A stretch of 64,000 nt of DNA, from NCBI GenBank assembly GCA_938074325.1, contig CALJFZ010000015.1, forward strand, positions 62,001 to 126,000, read 5' to 3'. This DNA is from an uncultured Flavobacteriales bacterium (GTDB lineage: Bacteria; Bacteroidota; Bacteroidia; Flavobacteriales_D; Sanyastnellaceae). The first letter of the stretch is position 1, and each line of letters starts with the position of its first letter. The notes below the pieces were generated by a model, which had not been told where the DNA came from, made no database searches, and saw only the letters and a list, made by a program, of their open reading frames with translations. A program made the translations under genes and the position numbers. Of the stretch, positions 16,000 to 23,034 are shown one piece after another.

Positions 16000-17347
16000 C
16001 GCCAACATGCTGTTCGGGAAGTGTCAATTTGATCCGAAGGAGTTTCCGAGGAGTGGCAGCATCTATTTTCATGTCTACCCCTTGGAAAGAGAGGCTTTCC
16101 CCATTGCGTAAAATCCGCCCCGCTTGTTCGGTGATAAATCCTCCAAGGGTGTCACTTTCACCTTTTGCCGCTTCCCATGGCTCGTCTTCCAACCCCAAAA
16201 TGCGGTAGACGTCAATCAAAGCAGTTTTTGCTTCAATGATGAACGTCCGCTCATCCAAGCGAGAATAGGCGATCTCCTCTGCATCAAATTCGTCCGAAAT
16301 TTCTCCGACGATTTCTTCCATGATGTCCTCCAGGGTGATGATGCCACTCGTGCCTCCGTATTCGTCCACAACGATGGCGAGGTGCGTTTTACGCTCTTGA
16401 AACTCGCGCATCAGGTCGTCGATTTTTTTGTTTTCGGGCACGAAGTAAACCGGGCGAATGAGCTCCTTCCATGGCACATCCGCCTCCGTCACATGGGGAA
16501 GGAGGTCCTTGATGTGCAAAATGCCCACGATTTCGTCTTGGGAACCGTTGTGCACAGGAATGCGAGAATACCCGGATTCAACGATTTGTGCGCGGAGTTG
16601 CTCCCAGGTCTCGTCAGAGCTCACCGATTCCATGTCGGTCCGAGCGGTCATCACTTGCTTGGCGTCCTTGGTTCCCAAGGCCGCGATGCCTTCGAGGATG
16701 CGTTGTTCTTCGTCGGTGCGCTCATCGTCAGCTGTCAACTGAAGGGCCTGTTCCAGGTCAGCCGCAGACAAATCTGTGTTGGGTACTTCAACGCGACGAC
16801 TCACCCAGTTGCCGAGCCGCACGAGGGGCCTCCAAACGGGCATGAGCACCTGCCGGCTCACGAAGAGCGGACCAGACATCAAGCGCGCGAACTGGATGCG
16901 GTTGTTGGTGGCGTATACCTTGGGCACGACCTCTCCAAAAAGCACAATCAAAAACGTTACTGCCCCGACGTGGAGGGTCCAATAAATCCATGGCTCCAGC
17001 GATTCGACCGGAAACAGCCGTTCCATGGCGACGGTTGAAATCAGAATAATAACGATGTTGGTCAGGTTGTTGAGTACCAAAATCGTCGCCAACAAATGCC
17101 GAGGCGCCCGGTCGGGATCGGGGCGATTTAGCAGGTCGATGACCCGCTCAGCTGCATTGGATTGTTCGTTGTCGCGTTCGTTTTCGAGCCCTTGAATGTC
17201 TGCCGGTGTCAGGCTGAAGAAAGCGACCTCAGAACCGGACACCAGTGCACTCAAAACCAACAGCACCGCTATGAGGAAGAACGGCATCCACGCCGTCCAT
17301 CCACCCCCAAGGGCGGCGAGAAAAATGGAGAATAATTCGGTTTCCAC
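15992..17347 (-). CDS. gldE: Gliding motility-associated CNNM/CBS protein GldE
   Basis: GldE is an inner-membrane protein with CNNM-CBS-CorC architecture whose gene sits beside gldD and supports gliding. Seen: hydrophobic segments through residue 160 (including SALVSGSEVAFFSL and IVIILISTVAMERL), a CBS pair at about 210-340 (ESGYSRIPVHNGSQDEIVGI; GGTSGIITLEDIMEEIVGEI) and a CorC_HlyC domain at the end. The start is GTG at 17347, 15 bases after ssb; the first in-frame ATG would remove part of the first helix. It resembles the paralogue at 9642 in the same run; the gldD neighbour decides which copy is GldE. Confidence 0.92.
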   Translation of the reverse strand: METELFSIFLAALGGGWTAWMPFFLIAVLLVLSALVSGSEVAFFSLTPADIQGLENERDNEQSNAAERVIDLLNRPDPDRAPRHLLATILVLNNLTNIVIILISTVAMERLFPVESLEPWIYWTLHVGAVTFLIVLFGEVVPKVYATNNRIQFARLMSGPLFVSRQVLMPVWRPLVRLGNWVSRRVEVPNTDLSAADLEQALQLTADDERTDEEQRILEGIAALGTKDAKQVMTARTDMESVSSDETWEQLRAQIVESGYSRIPVHNGSQDEIVGILHIKDLLPHVTEADVPWKELIRPVYFVPENKKIDDLMREFQERKTHLAIVVDEYGGTSGIITLEDIMEEIVGEISDEFDAEEIAYSRLDERTFIIEAKTALIDVYRILGLEDEPWEAAKGESDTLGGFITEQAGRILRNGESLSFQGVDMKIDAATPRKLLRIKLTLPEQHVGDE

Positions 17348-17362
17348 TTACCGGATATCCGA

Positions 17363-17851
17363 TTAGAAAGGCAGGTCGTCCGCTGTGTGCGGTCCGCGCT
17401 CCGTGGGGGTCGCGGGCTGAGCTACAGCAGCGGGTTGCGCTGCGGCGGTGGGTTGCGCTGCGGCGGTGGGTTGCGCCTGCGCGGCTGTCCCGGTAGGATT
17501 CGCTCCGCCGTTGCTGTTCGGGCGGTCAAGCAACTGCATGACGTCCGCCACGATTTCAGTGGTGTAACGCTTTTGGCCCTGTTGGTCTTCCCATGAACGG
17601 GTCTTAATCTTCCCTTCAATGTATACCTGCGATCCTTTGCGCAAGTACTTTTCGGCGGTTTCCGCCATGCCCCGCCAAATGACGATGTTGTGCCATTCAG
17701 TTTGGGTCACACGCTCTCCGGAATTGCGGTCCTTGTAGGTTTCCGAGGTTGCCATTGGGAATGAGCAAACGGCCACACCGTTAGGGGTATAGCGCATTTC
17801 CGGGTCCTTGCCCAAATTGCCCACGAGGATTGCTTTGTTTATTCCTGCCAT
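17363..17851 (-). CDS. ssb: Single-stranded DNA-binding protein
   Basis: SSB coats single-stranded DNA in replication, repair and recombination and recruits partners through its acidic tail. Seen: OB-fold start [32 protein letters not shown] and [19 protein letters not shown] through residue 110, a linker rich in Ala, Gln and Pro with the unit AQPTAA repeated, and the terminal tip DDLPF, the partner-binding signal. Length 162 residues is typical. A perfect TACTTTTG box 4 bases before the ATG suggests that ssb has its own, leaderless, transcript although it sits 24 bases after mutY. Confidence 0.97.
   Translation of the reverse strand: MAGINKAILVGNLGKDPEMRYTPNGVAVCSFPMATSETYKDRNSGERVTQTEWHNIVIWRGMAETAEKYLRKGSQVYIEGKIKTRSWEDQQGQKRYTTEIVADVMQLLDRPNSNGGANPTGTAAQAQPTAAAQPTAAAQPAAVAQPATPTERGPHTADDLPF
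17432..17476 (-). repeat. 18-bp tandem repeat in the ssb linker
   Basis: Two and a half copies of an 18-base unit (17432-17449, 17450-17467, then 9 bases) encode the repeated AQPTAA hexapeptide of the SSB linker. The copies are identical at the DNA level, so the array is probably young and prone to length change. Confidence 0.85.
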
Positions 17852-17855
17852 ACTT

Positions 17856-17863
17856 CAAAAGTA
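17856..17863 (-). promoter_or_regulatory. Predicted -7 box for ssb
   Basis: TACTTTTG on the minus strand is an exact TAnnTTTG match, in the 24-base mutY-ssb gap, only 4 bases before the ssb ATG. Transcription would begin at about the start codon. Confidence 0.55.
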
Positions 17864-17875
17864 ACGCACCCGATG

Positions 17876-18979
17876 CTAGCGGCGGGCCAACTCTGAACAG
17901 GATTTTTCAAGACGGCGCCAAAATCTGTCAATAGCCCTGGGGCGCGGCTTCGATTCTGCCGATTTCCAAGCCAGCCATTGCCCCTCCGATGGAGCGAATG
18001 CCGCGGTCGTATGCCAAACGATGAATTGACACCGCATTTTGCGGTGGCTCAATATGTGCTCGAAGGGTTCTTCCCACATTATCGCCGTGTCAGGGGCTTG
18101 CATTGCCTGTGCGGCATGAGGAAGGACTGGGCTGCTGGTCAAAGCATTGACCTCTTCGGAGGGGAATTCCCACAGGCCTCCCCAAATGCCGGCTTCTGGA
18201 CGTTGCCGCATCCAAACATGGGTTCCGTTGGTGACAACATGAAAGTGCAAATTCACCTGCTTCACTTTGGTCTTCCCCTGTTTTATGGGCACCGATGGCG
18301 TACCACCGCTCTCGGGCTGCACATTCAAGCACTGGTCGGAAAGGGGGCATTCGCTGCAACGAGGAGAGGTCGGTTTGCACACGGTGGCTCCAATTTCCAT
18401 GACGGCCTGGTTGTGGATGCCGGGTGCCGTCGGGTGAATCCATTGCCTCGAAAAAGCTTCAATTGATTTTCGACCGGAAGGCCGGTCTATTGGTTCACGA
18501 ACGTCCCGGAATCGACTTATGACCCGTAGAACGTTTCCGTCTACCGCAGGCACGGGTTCTTGGAAACAGATGGATGCAATGGCTGCAGCGGTGTAAGGCC
18601 CAACACCCGGGATTTTTTGCCATTCCTCTGCGGTTTCAGGGAAGTGCCCTTGGCGATCGAACGCCAGTATTTGAGCTGCTTTGTGAAGGTTTCGAGCTCG
18701 GCTGTAGTAACCCAATCCCTGCCAAGCCTTCAGGACCTCTTCCAATGGGCTCTTCGCTAAGGATAAGACATCCGGCCACGTGGATATGAACCGCTGCCAA
18801 TAAGCGATGCCCTGATCGATGCGGGTTTGTTGCATGATGATTTCACACAGCCAAGTGTGGTAGGGATTCGGAGATTCACGCCAGGGCAAGGGGCGCTGAT
18901 GGGTTCGGTACCAGTCTAATAATGCGCTCCGAGCGTCGCTCCATTCCACTGGATTCACTTCTTCCAATTTCTCTTGCAT
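17876..18979 (-). CDS. mutY: A/G-specific adenine DNA glycosylase
   Basis: MutY removes adenine mispaired with 8-oxoguanine. Seen: RPLPWRESPNPYHTWLCEIIMQQTRIDQG at the N terminus, helix-hairpin-helix KIPGVGPYTAAAIASICF with the downstream catalytic Asp (PAVDGNVLRVISRF), the iron-sulphur ligands CKPTSPRCSECPLSDQC (Cys-x6-Cys-x2-Cys-x5-Cys), and a C-terminal NUDIX_4-type 8-oxoG reader (WMRQRPEAGIWGGLWEFPS). I prefer the ATG at 18979 over the in-frame TTG at 18997. It is the first gene of the leftward mutY-ssb-gldE-gldD run, an order known in flavobacteria, and is divergent from the HU gene. Confidence 0.96.
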   Translation of the reverse strand: MQEKLEEVNPVEWSDARSALLDWYRTHQRPLPWRESPNPYHTWLCEIIMQQTRIDQGIAYWQRFISTWPDVLSLAKSPLEEVLKAWQGLGYYSRARNLHKAAQILAFDRQGHFPETAEEWQKIPGVGPYTAAAIASICFQEPVPAVDGNVLRVISRFRDVREPIDRPSGRKSIEAFSRQWIHPTAPGIHNQAVMEIGATVCKPTSPRCSECPLSDQCLNVQPESGGTPSVPIKQGKTKVKQVNLHFHVVTNGTHVWMRQRPEAGIWGGLWEFPSEEVNALTSSPVLPHAAQAMQAPDTAIMWEEPFEHILSHRKMRCQFIVWHTTAAFAPSEGQWLAWKSAESKPRPRAIDRFWRRLEKSCSELARR

Positions 18980-19008
18980 CACCTTTTTCGTTTTCAACGG
19001 AATAGCCC

Positions 19009-19016
19009 TATTTTTG
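19009..19016 (+). promoter_or_regulatory. Predicted -7 box for the HU gene
   Basis: TATTTTTG followed by CA, an exact match to TAnnTTTG, 55 bases upstream of the HU ATG, with a T-rich stretch (18983-18994) where a -33 element would lie. It implies a 5' leader of about 48 bases. Confidence 0.6.
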
Positions 19017-19054
19017 CACCCCTTTTTGAGGGCACTAGCTTAACAACAGATAGA

Positions 19055-19062
19055 CAAACCTA
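19055..19062 (-). promoter_or_regulatory. Predicted -7 box for mutY, inside the HU leader
   Basis: TAGGTTTG on the minus strand is an exact TAnnTTTG match, pointing at mutY. It lies downstream of the HU transcription start, so the two divergent promoters overlap face to face and could interfere. Confidence 0.45.
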
Positions 19063-19071
19063 GCAAGTAAG

Positions 19072-19362
19072 ATGACCAAAGCGGATATCGTAAACCGGAT
19101 TGCAGAGGAGACCGGTATGGAGAAACATGATGTTCAATCAACGGTCGAGGCGTTCATGCGCTCGGTACGTGACAGTTTGGAAGGAGGCGAAAACGTGTAC
19201 CTGCGCGGTTTCGGTAGTTTCGTCATCAAGACGCGTGCGGCGAAAACAGGCCGTAACATCCTGGCGAAGAAATCCATCCAGATTCCCGCTCACAACATCC
19301 CATCGTTCAAACCTGCGAAGGACTTCGTAGAGAACGTGAAAACGCAGGTCAAAGTCGATTAA
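19072..19362 (+). CDS. HU/IHF-family DNA-binding protein
   Basis: A small histone-like protein that bends and compacts DNA. Seen: MTKADIVNRIAEETGMEKHD, VYLRGFGSFVIKTRAAKTGRNI and the arm and C-terminal part KKSIQIPAHNIPSFKPAKDF, matching the whole HU/IHF fold in 96 residues. It starts a rightward group with a TPR gene 9 bases later, a 29-residue basic protein gene and RNase G. Whether it acts as HU or with an IHF-like partner cannot be read from the sequence. Confidence 0.95.
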   Translation: MTKADIVNRIAEETGMEKHDVQSTVEAFMRSVRDSLEGGENVYLRGFGSFVIKTRAAKTGRNILAKKSIQIPAHNIPSFKPAKDFVENVKTQVKVD

Positions 19363-19371
19363 CCTCTTTTG

Positions 19372-19980
19372 ATGAACCGCCAAACAGGAATCGGACTGAC
19401 CATTGCAGTGGGTGTGGCCTTGGTGGCCATCGTGCTGTGGTTGCCGCGAAAGTCTGCCGATGCTGAAAAGCTGACGCAGCTTCCCGCAGCAGTGACCGAG
19501 GTAGACGATCCGGTAGAGGCGGCAGTTCAAAAAGTGTCCGGCGAAAACCCCATGGAGGGCATTCTGGCCTTGCGTGCATTGGCCGAAGCTGAACCTCCCA
19601 ACGTGGATGCGGTGGTGTGGCTGGGCATCTTTGGCATCCAAAGCGGCCAATTGGACAAAGCCCGTGAACGCTTTTCGGAGGCGCTCACATTGGAACCGGG
19701 CCATCTAGAAGCAACCTGGCAGCTTGCCATGTTGGACATGGAAGAAGGTGCCTACGACCGGGCCGTGGTCGGATTTGAAACGGTCATGGGAGAAGACTCG
19801 ACTTATGCGAATGGGTTGTTTTTCACTGCGCGTTGCTACGAAGCAATGGGCAAAACCGAAGCAGCCCTCATTCGTTACAACGAATACTTACCTTACGCAC
19901 CGGACACTGTAGTGGCCAACCGCGTACAGGATTTCATCACACGATTAGAATTCGGCACACCTGCCGGAACAAACGAATAA
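19372..19980 (+). CDS. Membrane-anchored TPR protein
   Basis: A 202-residue protein with an N-terminal membrane helix (TIAVGVALVAIVLWLP, residues 9-24) and then TPR-like helical repeats (AVVWLGIFGIQSGQLDKARERF; ATWQLAMLDMEEGAYDRAVVGF; GLFFTARCYEAMGKTEAALIRY). The start is the ATG at 19372, 9 bases after the HU stop. The topology suggests an inner-membrane anchor with the repeats in the periplasm. It stands where related genomes often have a TPR gene between HU and rng. Its partner is unknown. Confidence 0.8.
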   Translation: MNRQTGIGLTIAVGVALVAIVLWLPRKSADAEKLTQLPAAVTEVDDPVEAAVQKVSGENPMEGILALRALAEAEPPNVDAVVWLGIFGIQSGQLDKARERFSEALTLEPGHLEATWQLAMLDMEEGAYDRAVVGFETVMGEDSTYANGLFFTARCYEAMGKTEAALIRYNEYLPYAPDTVVANRVQDFITRLEFGTPAGTNE

Positions 19981-19992
19981 ACCCCCTTTATC

Positions 19993-20082
19993 ATGCCAAG
20001 CGGTAAGAAACGCAAGCGACATAAGATGGCGACCCACAAGCGGAAGAAGCGATTGCGCAAAAATCGTCACAAGAAGAAGTAA
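19993..20082 (+). CDS. 29-residue basic COX24/mS38-like protein
   Basis: A very short gene: ATG at 19993, 29 codons, TAA at 20080-20082. The product starts MPSGKKRKRHKMATHKRKK and is more than half Lys, Arg and His, with no acidic residues. Bacteroidota genomes commonly carry a protein of this kind annotated as AURKAIP1/COX24 domain, related to mS38 of mitochondrial ribosomes, so binding to ribosomal RNA is likely but is an inference here. It sits 12 bases after the TPR gene and 61 before RNase G, an RNA enzyme, and is followed directly by a strong hairpin. Confidence 0.85.
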   Translation: MPSGKKRKRHKMATHKRKKRLRKNRHKKK

Positions 20083-20087
20083 TGGGT

Positions 20088-20109
20088 CACCGGGGAGCAA
20101 TCCCCGGTG
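20088..20109 (+). promoter_or_regulatory. Strong hairpin in the rng leader
   Basis: A perfect 8-bp GC-rich stem (CACCGGGG / CCCCGGTG) with a 6-base loop lies between the stop of the 29-residue gene and the GTG of rng. No T tract follows, so it is not a standard terminator. It could be a processing site, attenuator or an element for RNase G feedback, as known for the rne leader of E. coli. Confidence 0.5.
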
Positions 20110-20143
20110 CACTGTTGCTTCATTGCGCTAATCCGATTCCTGC

Positions 20144-21691
20144 GTGAGCAAAGAATTGGTCATCAACTCTACCTCAGGAAAGGTAGAGATAGCTTTGTTA
20201 GAAGACGGTCAGCTCGTTGAGTTGCATCGTGATCAGGGAGACAAAGCCTACGCGGTCGGAGATATATTCTTGGGCCGAGTCAGGAAGGTATTGCCCAGTC
20301 TGAACGCCGCATTTGTGGACGTTGGGCATGAGCGCGATGCCTTTTTGCATTACCTGGATTTGGGTCCGCACTACCGCACTCAGCAGAAGTACGTCAAGCG
20401 GGTCATGCAGGGAAAGCAGCCTGTGCCGGATTTAGGAAACTTCAAGAAGGATCCTGAGATTGACAAAAAGGGCAAGATCAAGGATGAGGTGTCTGCCTCG
20501 CAATTGGTGCTTGTTCAGGTAGCGAAAGAACCCATCAGTTCCAAAGGCCCACGCCTGACGGCGGAAGTCACCTTGCCAGGGCGGTACATCGTGCTGGTTC
20601 CTTTCAGCGATAAGGTTTCGTTGTCTGGTCGGATCAAAACCGAGGAGGAGCGCAAGCGCCTCAAGCGCCTGATGCAGAGCATTCGGCCGCCCGGATTTGG
20701 TATCATTGTCCGCACAGTGGCAGAGAACAAGGGAGCGGCTGACTTACATTCAGACCTCGAGGATTTGGTAACACGCTGGGGCGTGATGCACAAGAAGCTC
20801 CGCAATGCCAAACCCGGAAAGCGTGTGTTGGGCGAGTTGAACAAGACCAACGCGGTTTTGCGAGATGTATTGACCCCTGATTGCACCGGAATTCGGGTCA
20901 ATGACGAAAAATTGGGAGACGAGGTCAAAACGTATTTGCAGAGCATTGGCTCCAGCAAGCAAGACATGGTCAAAGTGTCGCGCGACAAGGATCTCTTCAA
21001 TACCCTGTCCATCCACCGCCAGATCAAAGCGACTTTCGGCAAGCAGGTGAACCTGAGAAGCGGAGCCTATTTGATCGTGGAACAAACCGAGGCCATGCAC
21101 GTTATAGACGTGAACAGTGGAGGCCGCAAATCAGGGGCGAAAGACCAAGAGGAAAATGCCTTGCAAACCAACCTTGAGTGTTGCAAGGAAATTGCACGCA
21201 TCCTGCGGCTTCGGGACATGGGTGGAATCATCTGCGTCGATTTCATTGACATGGCGAAACGTGAGCACAACAAAGAGCTCACTACGGCGATGAAGGAGGC
21301 GATGAAGGGCGACAAAGCCAAGCACAACATCCTGGCGCCAAGTCGTTTTGGGGTGGTGGAGATGACGCGTCAACGCGTGCGTCCTGTGGCCGATGTCAAG
21401 ACTTCGGAGAAGTGTCCGACCTGTGAGGGAACGGGTGCAGTTCAGGCGTCCATCCTCATTACCGACACCATTGAGTCAGCCATTCACCAAGCGGTGGAGA
21501 AAGCAGCCCATAAACGCTTGACCATCATGATGCATCCCATCATTGAGGCCTACATCAAGCAAGGGTGGTTCAACAGCATCTTGCGCCAATGGCAACGCAC
21601 ACACGGCATCAAAATCCATGTCGAGTCGAACTCTTCCATGGAGATTCTCGAATTCCACCTCTACAACGCAGAAGGCGAAGAATTGGAATAA
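20144..21691 (+). CDS. rng: Ribonuclease E/G family endoribonuclease
   Basis: A single-strand-specific endoribonuclease for RNA processing and decay. Seen: start MSKELVINSTSGKVEIALLE, an S1 RNA-binding domain at about 35-125 (DIFLGRVRKVLPSLNAAFVDVG), the catalytic aspartates in MHVIDVNSGG and CVDFIDM, and the zinc-link CPTCEGTG (about 425). At 515 residues it is of RNase G size and lacks the long scaffold tail of RNase E. It starts with GTG at 20144; no ATG lies close. A hairpin 35 bases upstream may regulate it. It converges on the HD hydrolase gene with 8 bases between stops. Confidence 0.95.
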   Translation: MSKELVINSTSGKVEIALLEDGQLVELHRDQGDKAYAVGDIFLGRVRKVLPSLNAAFVDVGHERDAFLHYLDLGPHYRTQQKYVKRVMQGKQPVPDLGNFKKDPEIDKKGKIKDEVSASQLVLVQVAKEPISSKGPRLTAEVTLPGRYIVLVPFSDKVSLSGRIKTEEERKRLKRLMQSIRPPGFGIIVRTVAENKGAADLHSDLEDLVTRWGVMHKKLRNAKPGKRVLGELNKTNAVLRDVLTPDCTGIRVNDEKLGDEVKTYLQSIGSSKQDMVKVSRDKDLFNTLSIHRQIKATFGKQVNLRSGAYLIVEQTEAMHVIDVNSGGRKSGAKDQEENALQTNLECCKEIARILRLRDMGGIICVDFIDMAKREHNKELTTAMKEAMKGDKAKHNILAPSRFGVVEMTRQRVRPVADVKTSEKCPTCEGTGAVQASILITDTIESAIHQAVEKAAHKRLTIMMHPIIEAYIKQGWFNSILRQWQRTHGIKIHVESNSSMEILEFHLYNAEGEELE

Positions 21692-21699
21692 TGCGATGA

Positions 21700-22932
21700 T
21701 TATTTCGTGAGCTCCTTCGGGTAGCACACGAATGATTTGGCAACTGTCCGCATCAAGATTTCTCGGCTCAATTGATCTGAAGCATCAGCGAAATCTGCTT
21801 TCGTTCCGTTTTTGAACCGAATGGTGATGCCACCTGATTGGTACAAGCGGTTGTCGATGCGGTCGTTGATGACGAAGTAGGCAGCTTCCTCGGGGGTGAT
21901 GCCAAAATGCTCCGCGGTTTGCTGTGTAAGGCGATCCAATTCCGGTGCCTCGAAGGCATCTGGACGCAGCTCAATTCGAAATAAATCGCGGTGCACGATG
22001 CGGCGGCTGACCTCCCGCAACACGAAGTCGTCGTGGAATTGCCAAACTTTCAATGCAGCCAGAATATCGCTATCATCAAGCAGGCAAAATTGCTCGAGGA
22101 TGGCTTCATCAGCAAAAAACCGTGTGCGGTCCAACGATTCGTAAATGAAGTGGCGGAGCGCGGGGGTGGCGTGGACATCGATGCCTTGTTGAGCGAGGTG
22201 TTTGGCGCGTTTCAATGCCGTCATGAGCATGAATTCGGCGCACAAAACCGTTCGGTGCAAGTAGACTTGCCAATACATCAATCGGCGCGCCATCAGGAAT
22301 TTCTCAATGGAGTAAATCCCCTTTTCCTCTACCACTAGTTCGTTGTCCTCTACGGCGAGCATTTTGATGATGCGTTCGCTGCCAATCTTGCCCTCTGCTA
22401 CGCCGCTGTAGAAACTGTCCCGAGCGAGGTAGTCCATTCGGTCCATGTCGAGTTGAGACGATACGAGCTGGTGCAAGAACTTCTTCGGATGGTGGTCGTT
22501 GAAGATGGCAATGGCGGTGTCCAAGGCCCCGTTGAATTCTTCATTCAATCGCGCCATGATGAGGGTGCTGATGTCCTCGTGGTGAACGCCTTTGACAATG
22601 CTGTGTTCAAGGGCATGGCTAAACGGACCGTGGCCAATGTCGTGCAGCAGGATGGCTGCACAGGCGCCCTCAGCCTCGGACTCACTGATTTCAGTTCCCT
22701 TCGCACGCAAAACGGCGATGGCTTCTTGCATGAGGTGTAAGGCGCCAATCGCGTGGTGAAAGCGATTGTGCACCGCTCCGGGATACACCAAATGGGACAA
22801 GCCCAACTGTGAAATCCTCCTCAGACGCTGCACGTACGGATGGTCCATCAGATCAAAACTCAACGTGTGCTGAATGGTGATGAATCCGTAAACCGGGTCG
22901 TTTAGGATTTTATGTTTGTTGTGATTTGACAT
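21700..22932 (-). CDS. HD-domain phosphohydrolase (SAMHD1/dGTPase-like)
   Basis: A metal-dependent phosphohydrolase of the HD superfamily; relatives hydrolyse nucleoside triphosphates. Seen: HHAIGALHLM, the HD pair in ILLHDIGHGPFSH and the later DRMDYLARDSFYSG, giving the H...HD...D metal set in the first 190 residues, with a helical and beta C-terminal part of about 200 residues (VVEEKGIYSIEKFL). At 410 residues it matches the conserved Bacteroidota HD protein, whose substrate I do not know. It is divergent from porX. A TATCTTAT stretch 11 bases upstream is a weak promoter candidate. Confidence 0.88.
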   Translation of the reverse strand: MSNHNKHKILNDPVYGFITIQHTLSFDLMDHPYVQRLRRISQLGLSHLVYPGAVHNRFHHAIGALHLMQEAIAVLRAKGTEISESEAEGACAAILLHDIGHGPFSHALEHSIVKGVHHEDISTLIMARLNEEFNGALDTAIAIFNDHHPKKFLHQLVSSQLDMDRMDYLARDSFYSGVAEGKIGSERIIKMLAVEDNELVVEEKGIYSIEKFLMARRLMYWQVYLHRTVLCAEFMLMTALKRAKHLAQQGIDVHATPALRHFIYESLDRTRFFADEAILEQFCLLDDSDILAALKVWQFHDDFVLREVSRRIVHRDLFRIELRPDAFEAPELDRLTQQTAEHFGITPEEAAYFVINDRIDNRLYQSGGITIRFKNGTKADFADASDQLSREILMRTVAKSFVCYPKELTK

Positions 22933-23009
22933 GGGCGCTGGGCATAAGATACCGGGCGATTACGCGTTTTTATCTCCGCGCAAGTTAACCTGTCGTAAGC
23001 GGTAGCGCG

Positions 23010-23017
23010 TATTTTTG
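23010..23017 (+). promoter_or_regulatory. Predicted -7 box for porX
   Basis: TATTTTTG on the plus strand is an exact TAnnTTTG match 17 bases before the porX ATG, in the 102-base divergent gap between the HD hydrolase gene and porX. Confidence 0.6.
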
Positions 23018-23034
23018 AAGAGACGATTTTATCC

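Noticed and set aside
20088-20109. Hairpin considered as an intrinsic terminator
   Set aside because: No T tract follows it on either strand; it is listed as a leader element instead.
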